Of a stretch of DNA of 64,000 nt, positions 50,607-58,757 are shown piece by piece; the first letter of the stretch is position 1, and every line of letters starts with the position of its first letter. The notes beneath the pieces are model-generated. The model was not told where the DNA came from and did no database searches. It saw nothing but the letters and a program-made list of their open reading frames with translations. Source of the DNA: Lachnotalea sp. AF33-28 (GTDB taxonomy: Bacteria > Bacillota > Clostridia > Lachnospirales > Lachnospiraceae); the NCBI RefSeq assembly GCF_003477885.1, contig NZ_QUEE01000014.1:62001-126000 (forward strand). The letters are read 5' to 3'. Both the position numbers and the translations under genes were made by a program.

Positions 50607-51791
50607 TTATCTTTTAAAAAGCATTTTTGATGTTATCGAGGAAAATTTCGTTTCTATCTCCATAGCCTTCCTGTACATTCTCTGCCTGCAGCAGGCCTCC
50701 TTATACTGGTCATGGTAAAAATTCATATAACCGAAATGGAGCTCCTGCTCCAGCAGCTGCATCAGCCGATCCAGCAGATTAAGATAGGCCCGGTCGGATA
50801 GAAAGTCTTTTTTCAGCTCCATCCTCGCTTCCTCAAGCATCAGGAGCTGTATCTCATGATCCGGAGGCAGTTTTGCCGCCTCTTTTTCCATTTCCTCCAG
50901 ATACTGCATGGCTTTCTCATGATTACCCGTGCGGATTTCAAGCAGGCATTTTTTCTGATCCAGGAGAAAATGCTTCCCCTGTACCATGTCCAGATATTTC
51001 CTCGCCTCGTCGAACCGGTTCATTTCCAAAAATGTGGCGCCCATATTATAATAAACGCCATCTAATTCTTCCGCCCAGAAGGTATTTTGAAGCAGCCGGA
51101 TCCCCCGCTCATAGTTGGAGAACATCAGCTCATCCAGCTTCAGGCATGCATACAAATTGCCTGCCATAAAGAAGCTGTCAGCAATATTATAAGTATTGCC
51201 TTCACGCACGGCCAGATCTGCCGCCTGCTCACACAGCTCCTGCACCTTCAGATACTCCGAAGCCTCCCAGTATGCCAACGCCAAATGCAGCAGGCTGGTG
51301 CTGCTGCCCAATATCTCATAAGCCCGCTTTGCCCTGCGGATATTCTCCTGGCCGCGGCAGGCATCGGGAACCATATAATACCAGGCCAGCTGCTGGGGGT
51401 CCATGGCGTCAGCGCACTCATCGAGGACTTCAATGGGAATCTCATCCCGCTCCAGTCCCTTTAGTATGATCCAGTCCAGGGCAAACGGGCTGTAGGACAG
51501 TTTTTTATCCTCGGGCGTAAGCTCCCGAAAGGCAGCCCGGTCCAGACTGTAATCCAACTGGTAATAGGCTTTTTTTATGAGGTTCTCCGCCCATGCAAGG
51601 AAATCCCGGTCACAGCAGTAGTCAATGCCCAGCTCCTGAAAAAGCCGTCGCAAAATCTCCGGATCCGGGTCCACTTTGCCGCGCTCTATTTTGCTCAAAT
51701 AGCTGACCACACAGATCCCTTGGCATATTTCCTTCTGTCCTTTTCCCTGTTTCAGGCGTTCTATTCTAAGCAGCATTCCGGCAATATTCAT
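50607..51791 (-). CDS. HTH-TPR regulator (RRNPP/Rgg-PlcR-like)
   Basis: A 394-residue protein. The N-terminal HTH_3 domain (about 5-60) contains GQKEICQGICVVSYLSKIERGK, and the remainder is helical TPR-like repeats (about 70-390) with LALAYWEASEYLKVQELCEQA and YNMGATFLEMNRFDEARKYL. This is the design of peptide-sensing RRNPP regulators. No pheromone gene of 20-60 codons with a signal sequence was found next to it, so the inducer may be encoded elsewhere, or the protein senses something else. The MFS gene lies 134 bp downstream and is the likely target. GGAGG precedes the ATG. Confidence 0.87.
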   Translation of the reverse strand: MNIAGMLLRIERLKQGKGQKEICQGICVVSYLSKIERGKVDPDPEILRRLFQELGIDYCCDRDFLAWAENLIKKAYYQLDYSLDRAAFRELTPEDKKLSYSPFALDWIILKGLERDEIPIEVLDECADAMDPQQLAWYYMVPDACRGQENIRRAKRAYEILGSSTSLLHLALAYWEASEYLKVQELCEQAADLAVREGNTYNIADSFFMAGNLYACLKLDELMFSNYERGIRLLQNTFWAEELDGVYYNMGATFLEMNRFDEARKYLDMVQGKHFLLDQKKCLLEIRTGNHEKAMQYLEEMEKEAAKLPPDHEIQLLMLEEARMELKKDFLSDRAYLNLLDRLMQLLEQELHFGYMNFYHDQYKEACCRQRMYRKAMEIETKFSSITSKMLFKR

Positions 51792-51812
51792 TTCGCCCTC
51801 CGTTCCCCCATT

Positions 51813-52007
51813 TTACTTACGGTAATTTTTCAGAAAGGATACCCATTCCGCATAAATGTCCTTTGAACTCTTTCCCAGGACTTCCTCACAGGTTCCTCCG
51901 TCCGTCAACTTCAGCACGCTGTCCCACCCATATGTTTGATTCAGATCCTTTATAACATATCCCCAATCTCCGTTTTGTCCGCGGTATACCGCTCTTACCG
52001 TTAGATA
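51813..52007 (-). pseudogene. C-terminal remnant of a larger protein
   Basis: A frame without a start codon, opened by a stop at 52008, reads LTVRAVYRGQNGDWGYVIKD, then NQTYGWDSVLKL and a C-terminal DIYAEWVSFLKNYRK before a TAA at 51813. Amino-acid composition and even length suggest a once-real protein end; the N-terminus is gone. The parent family is not certain (a peptidase-like domain is one guess). No ribosome binding site or promoter. It sits between the RRNPP-like regulator and the GH2 terminator, in a gap of about 270 bp that holds nothing else. Confidence 0.6.
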
Positions 52008-52018
52008 TTACCACGAAA

Positions 52019-52049
52019 ACAGCATGACAGTTAAAAACCATCATGCTGT
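52019..52049 (-). terminator. Terminator of the GH2 gene
   Basis: ACAGCATGA (52019-52027) / TCATGCTGT (52041-52049) with a 13-nt loop; the minus strand continues GTTTTCG. It lies 12 bp past the GH2 stop. Confidence 0.75.
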
Positions 52050-52060
52050 CTTTTTACCGT

Positions 52061-55000
52061 TTAATTGTCCGTCTTAATCCGATATGCCCGGATTCCATCG
52101 TCATAAGCTGCCGTTAACCCCTTAATCCAGGGAATCAGTGCGCTGATTTCCATATAAAAGGTGCCTTCCTGAATCCTGGGCTCACCGTTCATCAGATTTT
52201 CCTCGCCATCCACCAGCAGATGGGTTCTGCCCGTCTCCGCCAGTATTTCATGGCCGCCGCTCTTTACGACCAGGCGCTTCACATCCGGATCATAGGTATA
52301 GCTTAAGCGGTCCGGATCCCGCTGTACCAGGCGCTCCAGGATGTAGAGCACCGGCCCCCATACGCCGTAATCCTCATAGACGCTGCGGATGCTGTGGGTA
52401 TCCGGCTCATCGCCGTTAATCAGTATCTTGCAGTATTCATGAAGCTCCGGCACATATTTCTGCTTATCCGCTTCCGGTATCGGGAGAAATGCGGGCTTTC
52501 CTTCCGGCTTTTGTGCAGCATACTCAAGCCTGGGCAGCTGCTCCAGAACCGCCGCGCTCTCTTTTAAAGCGGAAAGCTTTACAGGTACGCTTTCCAGGGA
52601 GACCTCCGCCCGCAGTTCCTTAGCCGCATGCATGGTTCCATCCGAAACCTCCGACGGCTTCATAACCGCCTTCAGACAGATTTTACCCGCGCTCATGGCG
52701 GAACGGATAAATACCCTGTTGTTTCCGCACTCAGCATATACATGATTTTTATGAATCACGCTGTTATCCCGTCCATAGCCGGCGAATTTACCGCTGTTAT
52801 ATCCACCCAGGAACTGCGCAGGGCCGTCCAGATCAAAATCGATACGGTCATAGCACAGAGGGCAGAGACGCCCCTCTTCATCCAGCACTTCCACATCCGC
52901 ATAGGCCACATCCGCGCCATCCGCCATCAGGCCGTTTCTGCCGGTATGAAGCGTCAGCTTCAGCTGTGCAGGTTCTCCCACCGTTTCAATCAGATCCCTC
53001 ACGGCTTCCTTGCCGTCATAGCCATATCCCACAGCCTCAATCCTTCCGGACTGTGTTATGTCAATATGGGGGAACGCAAATACAAAGGTGCTGTTCGGCT
53101 TGTCACAGCTGCCTGCCAATACGCCGTTGATAAACAGTTCCATCTTTTTAATGGAGTAGCTTCCAATTACATAGACCGTCTTATCCTTAGGATTACGGTA
53201 AGCATATTTTCCGTTTTTCACCCAGTAATGGCCGTCAAATTCTTTTTCAGCATATCGGTAGCTTATGCCGTCCTCCTGCGGATAGTTCCAGTGGCCTACG
53301 ATCTTTAGCTGCGGTTCGTCGGACTGCATCACCCGGAATACATCAAACACCTGTTTTTTAACACGGACCGCATCCACTCTTCCGCTCATCCTGGCATTTT
53401 CACTGAACGCCTGTCTTCCGTGCTGCGCAGAATCCGTCCAGCACAGAGCGGCTGTCGCGGAATACAGATCTTTGCCGGAAGCGCCCCCGATCCGGTCATT
53501 GAAAAACTCACTGTATCCGGATGCCGCGCGCAGAACCAGATCCTCAGAGGTCAAATCATGATAATCGCCGCCGGGCTGTTTTTTTCCCGCCTTGCCCAGC
53601 CACAGATTGTCGTAATCATAATCCGGAGGTGTAAAGTCATCCCACACACGCCTGGGGGCTTCCTCACGCAGATACTCCGTCTCCGTGATCGGCATCAGCT
53701 TTGCCTGGAAAGAACCTGCATGACGGTTCAGCATGGTACCGGTATACTCGGCCTCTTCCACCACCTCTTTTGTGTTGATGGTTCTGCAGCCGATCATCCT
53801 GCCGCCATTCGGATCCAGGACCCCCTTTAAGAGGCGCATCTCCCTCATATGTTTTTTGTTTACCGCGTTGTTGCCGACTTCCCAAAATACAATGGAAGGA
53901 TTGTTCCGGAAATAGACGATCACATCCCGCATCAGTTCCACACGCTGATCCCACTGGCGCCCGAAGTTTTCGCGCTCTTTATCTCCAGCGGGCTGTGTGC
54001 AGACGATGCCCCTGCGGTCACAGGCGCGGATATCCGCCGGACAGGCGGCCACATGCATCCAGCGTATATGGTTTGCGTTGCTCTCGCGGATCAGTTTCGC
54101 ATCATAATCCTTCAGCCAGTCCACGGCCGCGCCCACAGCGGCCCATTCGTTGGCGGAACGCTGGGCATAGCCGGTAAGCCATACAGGCATATCATTGATC
54201 ATCAGCCCTTTGCTGCAGTCATAGGTAACCTTGCGAAATCCCGTGATGATTGTCTGTGAATCCACCACTTCTTCATCACAGACCAGATCTGCCTCCACTG
54301 AATACAAATAAGGATCATCGATCGCCCAGAAACGCAGGTCCGCCGCACCGGCACAGGCTTTTACCACGGATACCATGAGGGAATCCGTCTCTGTCTCCTT
54401 CACCGCATCCTCATCGTCCACGGGGACATAGTGAGTCCCCTCTTTGCGGTAAGCGTCCTTCGGTATGATGGAAAGTTCCGGAGCCGGAAGGGTTACAGAC
54501 GGCACACAAACGGTCTCTGATGAAAACGCAGCAGCCACATTTCCCTCTGCATCTCTGATACGGATGTCCAGGCGGACAGACTTATCAGTCCCGGTTTCAT
54601 TGCGCACTTCGGCTACCGCATGAATCTGTGCGCTCTTTTCCGGGATGTCATACCGGGACCCGTAGACATACAGCCCTTTGGTCCGCAGATTACTGTAGAG
54701 AGGCAGTGTCAGATACAGGCGGTTCACCACATGAAGCCATACATTCTTGCTCAATCCGCCGATGGACGGATTAAAATCGTTGCAGTTCCAAAAGTAATTG
54801 ACTCCCACCCGATCAGCCGGCACATCCGCAGCTTCAGTGATTGGGAACAGATAAGATCCCGGTTCCACATCGGGAGCATTGGGTGTCTCCGCCGTGCATA
54901 CATCCAGATTTCTGGTGCTGGTGTTATCCGTGACCACCGCAATCAGGTTAGGGTTCTCATAATTGATCCAGTTTGTCAAATCAAAGCCAAAGGGCGCTAC

Positions 55001-55354
55001 GCCGGATTCCAGATAACCCGCCATATGGCCATTTATGTACAGATAACAGGTCTGACGGATTCCTTCAAACTCAATCAGGACCTTCTTTCCTTTTTCTTCC
55101 GGTTTCAGCGTGAACCATTTTCGGTAAAAGGATACGGTGCGCTTCTGTCCGCTGCCCGCATCTTCAATCCTGTCGCGAAACAGATCCGCATCGTTAAACG
55201 TATGGGGAAGGGAAACCTCCTGCCAGTCATTTTCCTGATACTCCGGCTCGTAGAAATAACGGCCGTTCTGATCTCTGAAACTGTCCATCGCTTTCCTTAC
55301 AGGGAAGCAGTCCGCCAGCTTAAAATGCCAGCAGTAATGAAATGAGTACTTCAT
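52061..55354 (-). CDS. GH2-family glycoside hydrolase with atypical active site
   Basis: A 1097-residue protein. The start at 55354 is preferred over 55366, because the GGAGG site overlaps the first ATG. Sugar-binding and immunoglobulin-like domains (about 30-340) precede a TIM barrel (about 380-650), then more beta domains and a C-terminal copper-amine-oxidase-N-like stalk module (about 1010-1090). The acid/base motif GNE of GH2 reads GNN (FWEVGNNAV, about 493-495), and the nucleophile region is PITETEY. Substrate unknown; galactosidase or glucuronidase names would be unsafe. No signal peptide. Own promoter and terminator. Confidence 0.88.
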   Translation of the reverse strand: MKYSFHYCWHFKLADCFPVRKAMDSFRDQNGRYFYEPEYQENDWQEVSLPHTFNDADLFRDRIEDAGSGQKRTVSFYRKWFTLKPEEKGKKVLIEFEGIRQTCYLYINGHMAGYLESGVAPFGFDLTNWINYENPNLIAVVTDNTSTRNLDVCTAETPNAPDVEPGSYLFPITEAADVPADRVGVNYFWNCNDFNPSIGGLSKNVWLHVVNRLYLTLPLYSNLRTKGLYVYGSRYDIPEKSAQIHAVAEVRNETGTDKSVRLDIRIRDAEGNVAAAFSSETVCVPSVTLPAPELSIIPKDAYRKEGTHYVPVDDEDAVKETETDSLMVSVVKACAGAADLRFWAIDDPYLYSVEADLVCDEEVVDSQTIITGFRKVTYDCSKGLMINDMPVWLTGYAQRSANEWAAVGAAVDWLKDYDAKLIRESNANHIRWMHVAACPADIRACDRRGIVCTQPAGDKERENFGRQWDQRVELMRDVIVYFRNNPSIVFWEVGNNAVNKKHMREMRLLKGVLDPNGGRMIGCRTINTKEVVEEAEYTGTMLNRHAGSFQAKLMPITETEYLREEAPRRVWDDFTPPDYDYDNLWLGKAGKKQPGGDYHDLTSEDLVLRAASGYSEFFNDRIGGASGKDLYSATAALCWTDSAQHGRQAFSENARMSGRVDAVRVKKQVFDVFRVMQSDEPQLKIVGHWNYPQEDGISYRYAEKEFDGHYWVKNGKYAYRNPKDKTVYVIGSYSIKKMELFINGVLAGSCDKPNSTFVFAFPHIDITQSGRIEAVGYGYDGKEAVRDLIETVGEPAQLKLTLHTGRNGLMADGADVAYADVEVLDEEGRLCPLCYDRIDFDLDGPAQFLGGYNSGKFAGYGRDNSVIHKNHVYAECGNNRVFIRSAMSAGKICLKAVMKPSEVSDGTMHAAKELRAEVSLESVPVKLSALKESAAVLEQLPRLEYAAQKPEGKPAFLPIPEADKQKYVPELHEYCKILINGDEPDTHSIRSVYEDYGVWGPVLYILERLVQRDPDRLSYTYDPDVKRLVVKSGGHEILAETGRTHLLVDGEENLMNGEPRIQEGTFYMEISALIPWIKGLTAAYDDGIRAYRIKTDN

Positions 55355-55458
55355 CATGTCCTCCATTCTTGATGAAATTATTTGTATCCGGTTTGTTTCA
55401 ACACCATGCCCGGTAACTTCCTATCTATGGGATTTTGTGCCGGTGCCTGAACAGTCAA

Positions 55459-55487
55459 ATTTTAACATAGGGCGGGAGAAAACACAA
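55459..55487 (-). promoter_or_regulatory. Promoter of the GH2 gene
   Basis: TTGTGT (55487-55482), 17 nt, TAAAAT (55464-55459) on the minus strand; leader about 100 nt. No clear operator recognised. Confidence 0.5.
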
Positions 55488-55561
55488 GCCACTTAGGGCT
55501 ATGTTCACCGTCAATGTTCACTTTCGCATGCTTTCGTGTGACGGGACGTATCAGGCATATA

Positions 55562-55599
55562 ACACAAAAACGCCTTCCGAAGGGAAGACGTTTTTGTGT
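55562..55599 (-). terminator. Terminator of the tRNA-Gly pair
   Basis: Arms 55562-55578 and 55583-55599 (ACACAAAAACG... ) form a 17-bp stem, with one G-U pair on the minus strand, just 4 nt beyond the tRNA. Its stem carries its own T-run. Confidence 0.8.
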
Positions 55600-55602
55600 G
55601 AG

Positions 55603-55674
55603 AGCGCGAGACGGGATTCGAACCCGCGACCCTCGCCTTGGCAAGGCGATACTCCACCACTGAGCCACTCGCGC
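55603..55674 (-). tRNA. tRNA-Gly (anticodon GCC)
   Basis: On the minus strand the acceptor arms GCGCGAG/CTCGCGC, D-arm with CAGTGG, anticodon stem TCGCC-TTGCCAA-GGCGA, and T-arm GCGGGTTCGAATCCCG(T) form a full cloverleaf. The anticodon is GCC. CCA is not encoded. Second gene of a two-tRNA transcript. Confidence 0.96.
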
Positions 55675-55714
55675 ACATAAATGATTAAAAATACCTCATA
55701 AATAAAATAACACA

Positions 55715-55785
55715 AGCGGGTGATGGGAATCGAACCCACGTATCTAGCTTGGAAGGCTAGTGTTCTACCATTGAACTACACCCGC
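55715..55785 (-). tRNA. tRNA-Gly (anticodon UCC)
   Basis: Acceptor arms GCGGGTG/CACCCGC, anticodon stem CTAGC-CTTCCAA-GCTAG with anticodon TCC, and T-arm GTGGGTTCGATTCCCAT. CCA is not encoded. It is first in the transcript with the GCC isoacceptor, so both glycine decoders come from one promoter. Confidence 0.96.
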
Positions 55786-55797
55786 AGAACGGTAGTT

Positions 55798-55826
55798 ATT
55801 ATATCATTGTATTTTACATTTGTAAA
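55798..55826 (-). promoter_or_regulatory. Promoter of the tRNA-Gly pair
   Basis: TTTACA (55826-55821), 17 nt, perfect TATAAT (55803-55798) on the minus strand, 12 nt before the first tRNA. Confidence 0.8.
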
Positions 55827-55841
55827 GACCTAAAATATAAA

Positions 55842-55988
55842 TTTCAAGAATTTCTGTTCACGCTTGTCAGTGAAATTATAAATTCAGTAATAGACAACCG
55901 GTTCGTGTTGAAGCGCTTCGATGAACATCCCGCATGGGATAATCCGAAAGTACCGGGTGAATTTACAGTCATCGCATACAAGGAATAA
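55842..55988 (+). pseudogene. C-terminal remnant of a class I SAM methyltransferase
   Basis: The frame FQEFLFTLVSEIINSVID, then NRFVLKRFDEHPAWDNPKVP and GEFTVIAYKE ends at a TAA (55986-55988). It reads like the C-terminus of SAM-dependent methyltransferases, which end FxLxxFxEHPxWxNPxxPGEFTxxA. No start, ribosome binding site or N-terminal SAM motif remains, since the tRNA promoter occupies that DNA. Apparently a broken gene left beside the tRNA pair, a usual integration hot spot. Confidence 0.65.
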
Positions 55989-55993
55989 GCAGC

Positions 55994-56031
55994 ACACCAG
56001 CCGGCGGCATTACCCGGCCGCCGGCCGGTGT
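55994..56031. terminator. GC-rich 15-bp hairpin between the remnant and the SGNH gene
   Basis: ACACCAGCCGGCGGC (55994-56008) and GCCGCCGGCCGGTGT (56017-56031) pair at 14 of 15. No T-run on either side, so it may be a pause site or the end signal of the SGNH gene. Confidence 0.5.
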
Positions 56032-56079
56032 ACGGATGTATACGACTCTATATTTCTATAAAACGGTTAAGGCCTGCCT

Positions 56080-56811
56080 CTACGGATTCCCGTTTGGAAC
56101 TACCCCTTCCTGTTCCAGGCACGAAGCCAATATCTGCGCCATCCTGTCATATCCGTATACATTGGGGTGGAGCCCGTCGGCAGTGAGGCTCTCTCTCATG
56201 GAACAGCCGTCTTCACTGACAAACGCCGGATAGTAATCCACAAAACACATCTGATGCCGCTTAGCCAGTTCTTTCAGTCCCTCATTGTATCGCTTCACAT
56301 ACTCCTGACGGGCTTTTTCCTGTCCGGTAAACCGCATGCAGGTGGGCAGGATGGAACAGACCGCCATCCTCATCCGATGATCCGCCGCAATGTCGAGCAC
56401 CCGGTCCATATTGGCCAGCGCATGCTCCAGCACTTCCTTCAGAGGTTTCCCGCTTTCCTGCTTCCACGCATCGGCCTCCAGTTCCCAGGCATCGTTGATT
56501 CCCGCCATCAAAACCGTAAAACGCGGTTTCAGCTGGACCGCGTCGGCATAAAAACGGTGCAGCAGATATTCTGTCCGGTCACCGCCGATTCCGCGGTTGA
56601 TCATGCGCAGTCCCGTACTGTGAAAATAGGCGGACAGCTCCCACATCTGGGTGATGGAATCCCCAATAAACAAAAGATCCACCGGTATTTCTTTCCGGAT
56701 GAGCACTTCGTTCTTGCAGTCAAATTCCATCCTTCTGTCATCGGACTTCACCTGCCTGCTTAAGTATCCGGGCCGTATGCACCGCCTGGCCCGCATATCC
56801 CCTTCGCTCAT
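56080..56811 (-). CDS. SGNH/GDSL-family hydrolase
   Basis: A 243-residue esterase-type protein with the SGNH blocks: GDSITQMW (catalytic Ser), GIGGDR (block II Gly), AGIND (Asn), and DGLHPNVYGYD (Asp, His). It has no signal peptide. It is probably a carbohydrate deacetylase or esterase acting on internalised sugar, given its position as the last gene of the ABC-sugar operon; the start overlaps the ADP-ribosylglycohydrolase-like gene by four bases. The first 30 residues are not conserved in the family, and a shorter start (MEFDCKNEVL) is possible. The esterified group is unknown. Confidence 0.9.
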   Translation of the reverse strand: MSEGDMRARRCIRPGYLSRQVKSDDRRMEFDCKNEVLIRKEIPVDLLFIGDSITQMWELSAYFHSTGLRMINRGIGGDRTEYLLHRFYADAVQLKPRFTVLMAGINDAWELEADAWKQESGKPLKEVLEHALANMDRVLDIAADHRMRMAVCSILPTCMRFTGQEKARQEYVKRYNEGLKELAKRHQMCFVDYYPAFVSEDGCSMRESLTADGLHPNVYGYDRMAQILASCLEQEGVVPNGNP

Positions 56812-58757
56812 TTATCCTCACCCTCCCAGGAAAATCCGGAACGTCTTATATGAAGCAGCGGCATTCCGTGGTTCTTAGCACAAACGGTGCTCATTTCTCC
56901 CATGGTGAAATGCGCCTCCTGGGGCAGTACATCCGCCTCCAGCTTGATCAGCACCTGATTCCAGCCCCGTTTCAGCCTCGTCACCTTATAATTGGATAGA
57001 TCTCCCAGCGCTCCGCCATTTCCGAGATTGGGGCGCAGGCTCACCTGCTTCACCGTCCTGTGGATCATCTCCCCGTTTACATACAGCTTCATAAATCCGT
57101 TGTTGGGCACTCCCAGCACCGCCTCACGTTCCGTTTCGGTATAGATATGATGCAGCGCAAAGATCACGCCTTTCTCCGTGAACTTATGCCCCAGTTCCAG
57201 ATCATTGCCGGGGTTCCACTGCTCTTCAAAACCTTCCGGACACCGCGTAAAAATCTGATCCTCCGCAATACCGCAGTTATCATCAAGGGTTCTGCCCTTA
57301 AAAAGGCCGGACACCAGCCATCGGCTGCCCCCCAAAAGCACCAGCGGGACCGCGGGAAAAGCGGGTTCGCCTTCGGGAGTCAAAAGGATCCAGCCGCGGT
57401 TGGATTCGGCGATGGCGTTCCCGCCGGCTGCGATCTCCATGCGCACTTGTCTCCTGCCTCCCGCCGGTATCTGCAGCGTATCCGGGACATCGCACGCCAA
57501 ACCAAAACCCTCCGGCAGGCTCACCTGCATCCGGATATTTTTTGCTGTCGGATGCGGATTTTCCAGGCACAGCGTCACGGCTGAAGGACGGTCCGCGCAG
57601 ACAGCCGCATGTTTTTCATAGATCAGAGTTTCCTTAAGCCCTCCGAGATCATACCTTATTCCGCCGGGCTGGTATTGCTTCATCCAGCCTGTATCCGGTG
57701 TCTCCAGTCTCACCCCTGCTGTCATGATATCCGACGCTGAAAACGTCACATCACAGCCCCAGTAACGGACGACCCGTTCGGCCTCATCACATACCGCGGC
57801 GGTCAGTTCCCGGATGTCTGTCGGCGCAGTCAGGTTTCGGATACCTCCGGTCGCCATATTGGTCGCAATCTCATATCCGAGAGGCTTGATCCACTGATCC
57901 GGAAGCGAGGAGGCCCCTCCCAGAATACCCAGCAGTGCGCCCAGAGTGGCCGCTGTACAGTCCGTATCCCAGCCGCAGTTCACCGCCTTGCAGATCGCAT
58001 CGCCGAAATCTTCTCCGTACAGCCATCCTATGGTCTGAAAGCCCAGATTTAAAGGGGAATACTGGGCGACCGGATGATAAAAAGCTTCCATCACATCGTT
58101 GCGGTTATCCTCATAGCCCATGCCGGCCTTATAATTATCCATACTCCTTTTGACACATCTGTAGGTCAGACAGTCCGCCGGAATGGACGACAGGGCCAGC
58201 TTAAGCAGCTCCCATTTATCATTCTGCACGAAAGCCGCGGATTCCAGCACCGCATTGAAAATCTCCCCATAGACCGATTCCCCGCCGCCATGATCTACAA
58301 TGGCGTCTAAAAATGCGTAGCGGGCTGCTACCTCCGGGCATCCGGGTGCAAGGCAGGCCCAGATCTCAGAACGGATCGGGCTGCCCATGCAGTCTTTGAA
58401 ATAATTGTTGTTCCAGCCGCACACAGGTGCGGACAGGCCTTTCTGCATGTTTTCTTTGCTTAAACCGTATTCATCAAAATTATAAGCGATGCAGTCGTTC
58501 CAGGCTTCCACAAAATCCGCAGAGGACAGTCCCGGGCCTTTACTTAGGATCAGTTGCAGCCAGATCAGCTGAAGCTCCAGATCATCGTTGGGTATCCCCC
58601 CTTCCGGCAGCTCGGTGTACCAGTCGACATGCAGCATTTCTCTATTGCCGAACTTTCCTTCCAGCGGCTCCCCCAGGGTCCCGCCCGCGTTTTTCCCCAG
58701 CCAGCAGCCCATTACTTTATCCCGGAAGACATCTCTGTTAATTGTTATTCCGCTCAT
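56808..58757 (-). CDS. ADP-ribosylglycohydrolase-like protein with C-terminal beta domains
   Basis: A 649-residue fusion. The ARH-like helical domain (about 1-330) shows GCWLGKNAGGTLGEPLEGK, IPNDDLELQL (Mg-binding Asp pair, residues 57-64) and NCGWDTDCTAA (second Asp pair, about 263-273). The C-terminal 300 residues look like two beta-sandwich, carbohydrate-binding-like domains. No macrodomain or ADP-ribose context exists here; it lies in a sugar-uptake operon, coupled to a GH67-like barrel upstream and an SGNH hydrolase downstream by four-base overlaps. It is therefore probably a glycosidase-like relative acting on a glycan, not a protein de-ADP-ribosylase. Confidence 0.85.
   Translation of the reverse strand: MSGITINRDVFRDKVMGCWLGKNAGGTLGEPLEGKFGNREMLHVDWYTELPEGGIPNDDLELQLIWLQLILSKGPGLSSADFVEAWNDCIAYNFDEYGLSKENMQKGLSAPVCGWNNNYFKDCMGSPIRSEIWACLAPGCPEVAARYAFLDAIVDHGGGESVYGEIFNAVLESAAFVQNDKWELLKLALSSIPADCLTYRCVKRSMDNYKAGMGYEDNRNDVMEAFYHPVAQYSPLNLGFQTIGWLYGEDFGDAICKAVNCGWDTDCTAATLGALLGILGGASSLPDQWIKPLGYEIATNMATGGIRNLTAPTDIRELTAAVCDEAERVVRYWGCDVTFSASDIMTAGVRLETPDTGWMKQYQPGGIRYDLGGLKETLIYEKHAAVCADRPSAVTLCLENPHPTAKNIRMQVSLPEGFGLACDVPDTLQIPAGGRRQVRMEIAAGGNAIAESNRGWILLTPEGEPAFPAVPLVLLGGSRWLVSGLFKGRTLDDNCGIAEDQIFTRCPEGFEEQWNPGNDLELGHKFTEKGVIFALHHIYTETEREAVLGVPNNGFMKLYVNGEMIHRTVKQVSLRPNLGNGGALGDLSNYKVTRLKRGWNQVLIKLEADVLPQEAHFTMGEMSTVCAKNHGMPLLHIRRSGFSWEGEDK

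Noticed and set aside
55462..55739. Two short minus-strand frames with GRGSRVRIPSRA-type sequence
   Set aside because: They are read from the tRNA-Gly gene itself; this peptide string is a known artefact of tRNA T-arms.
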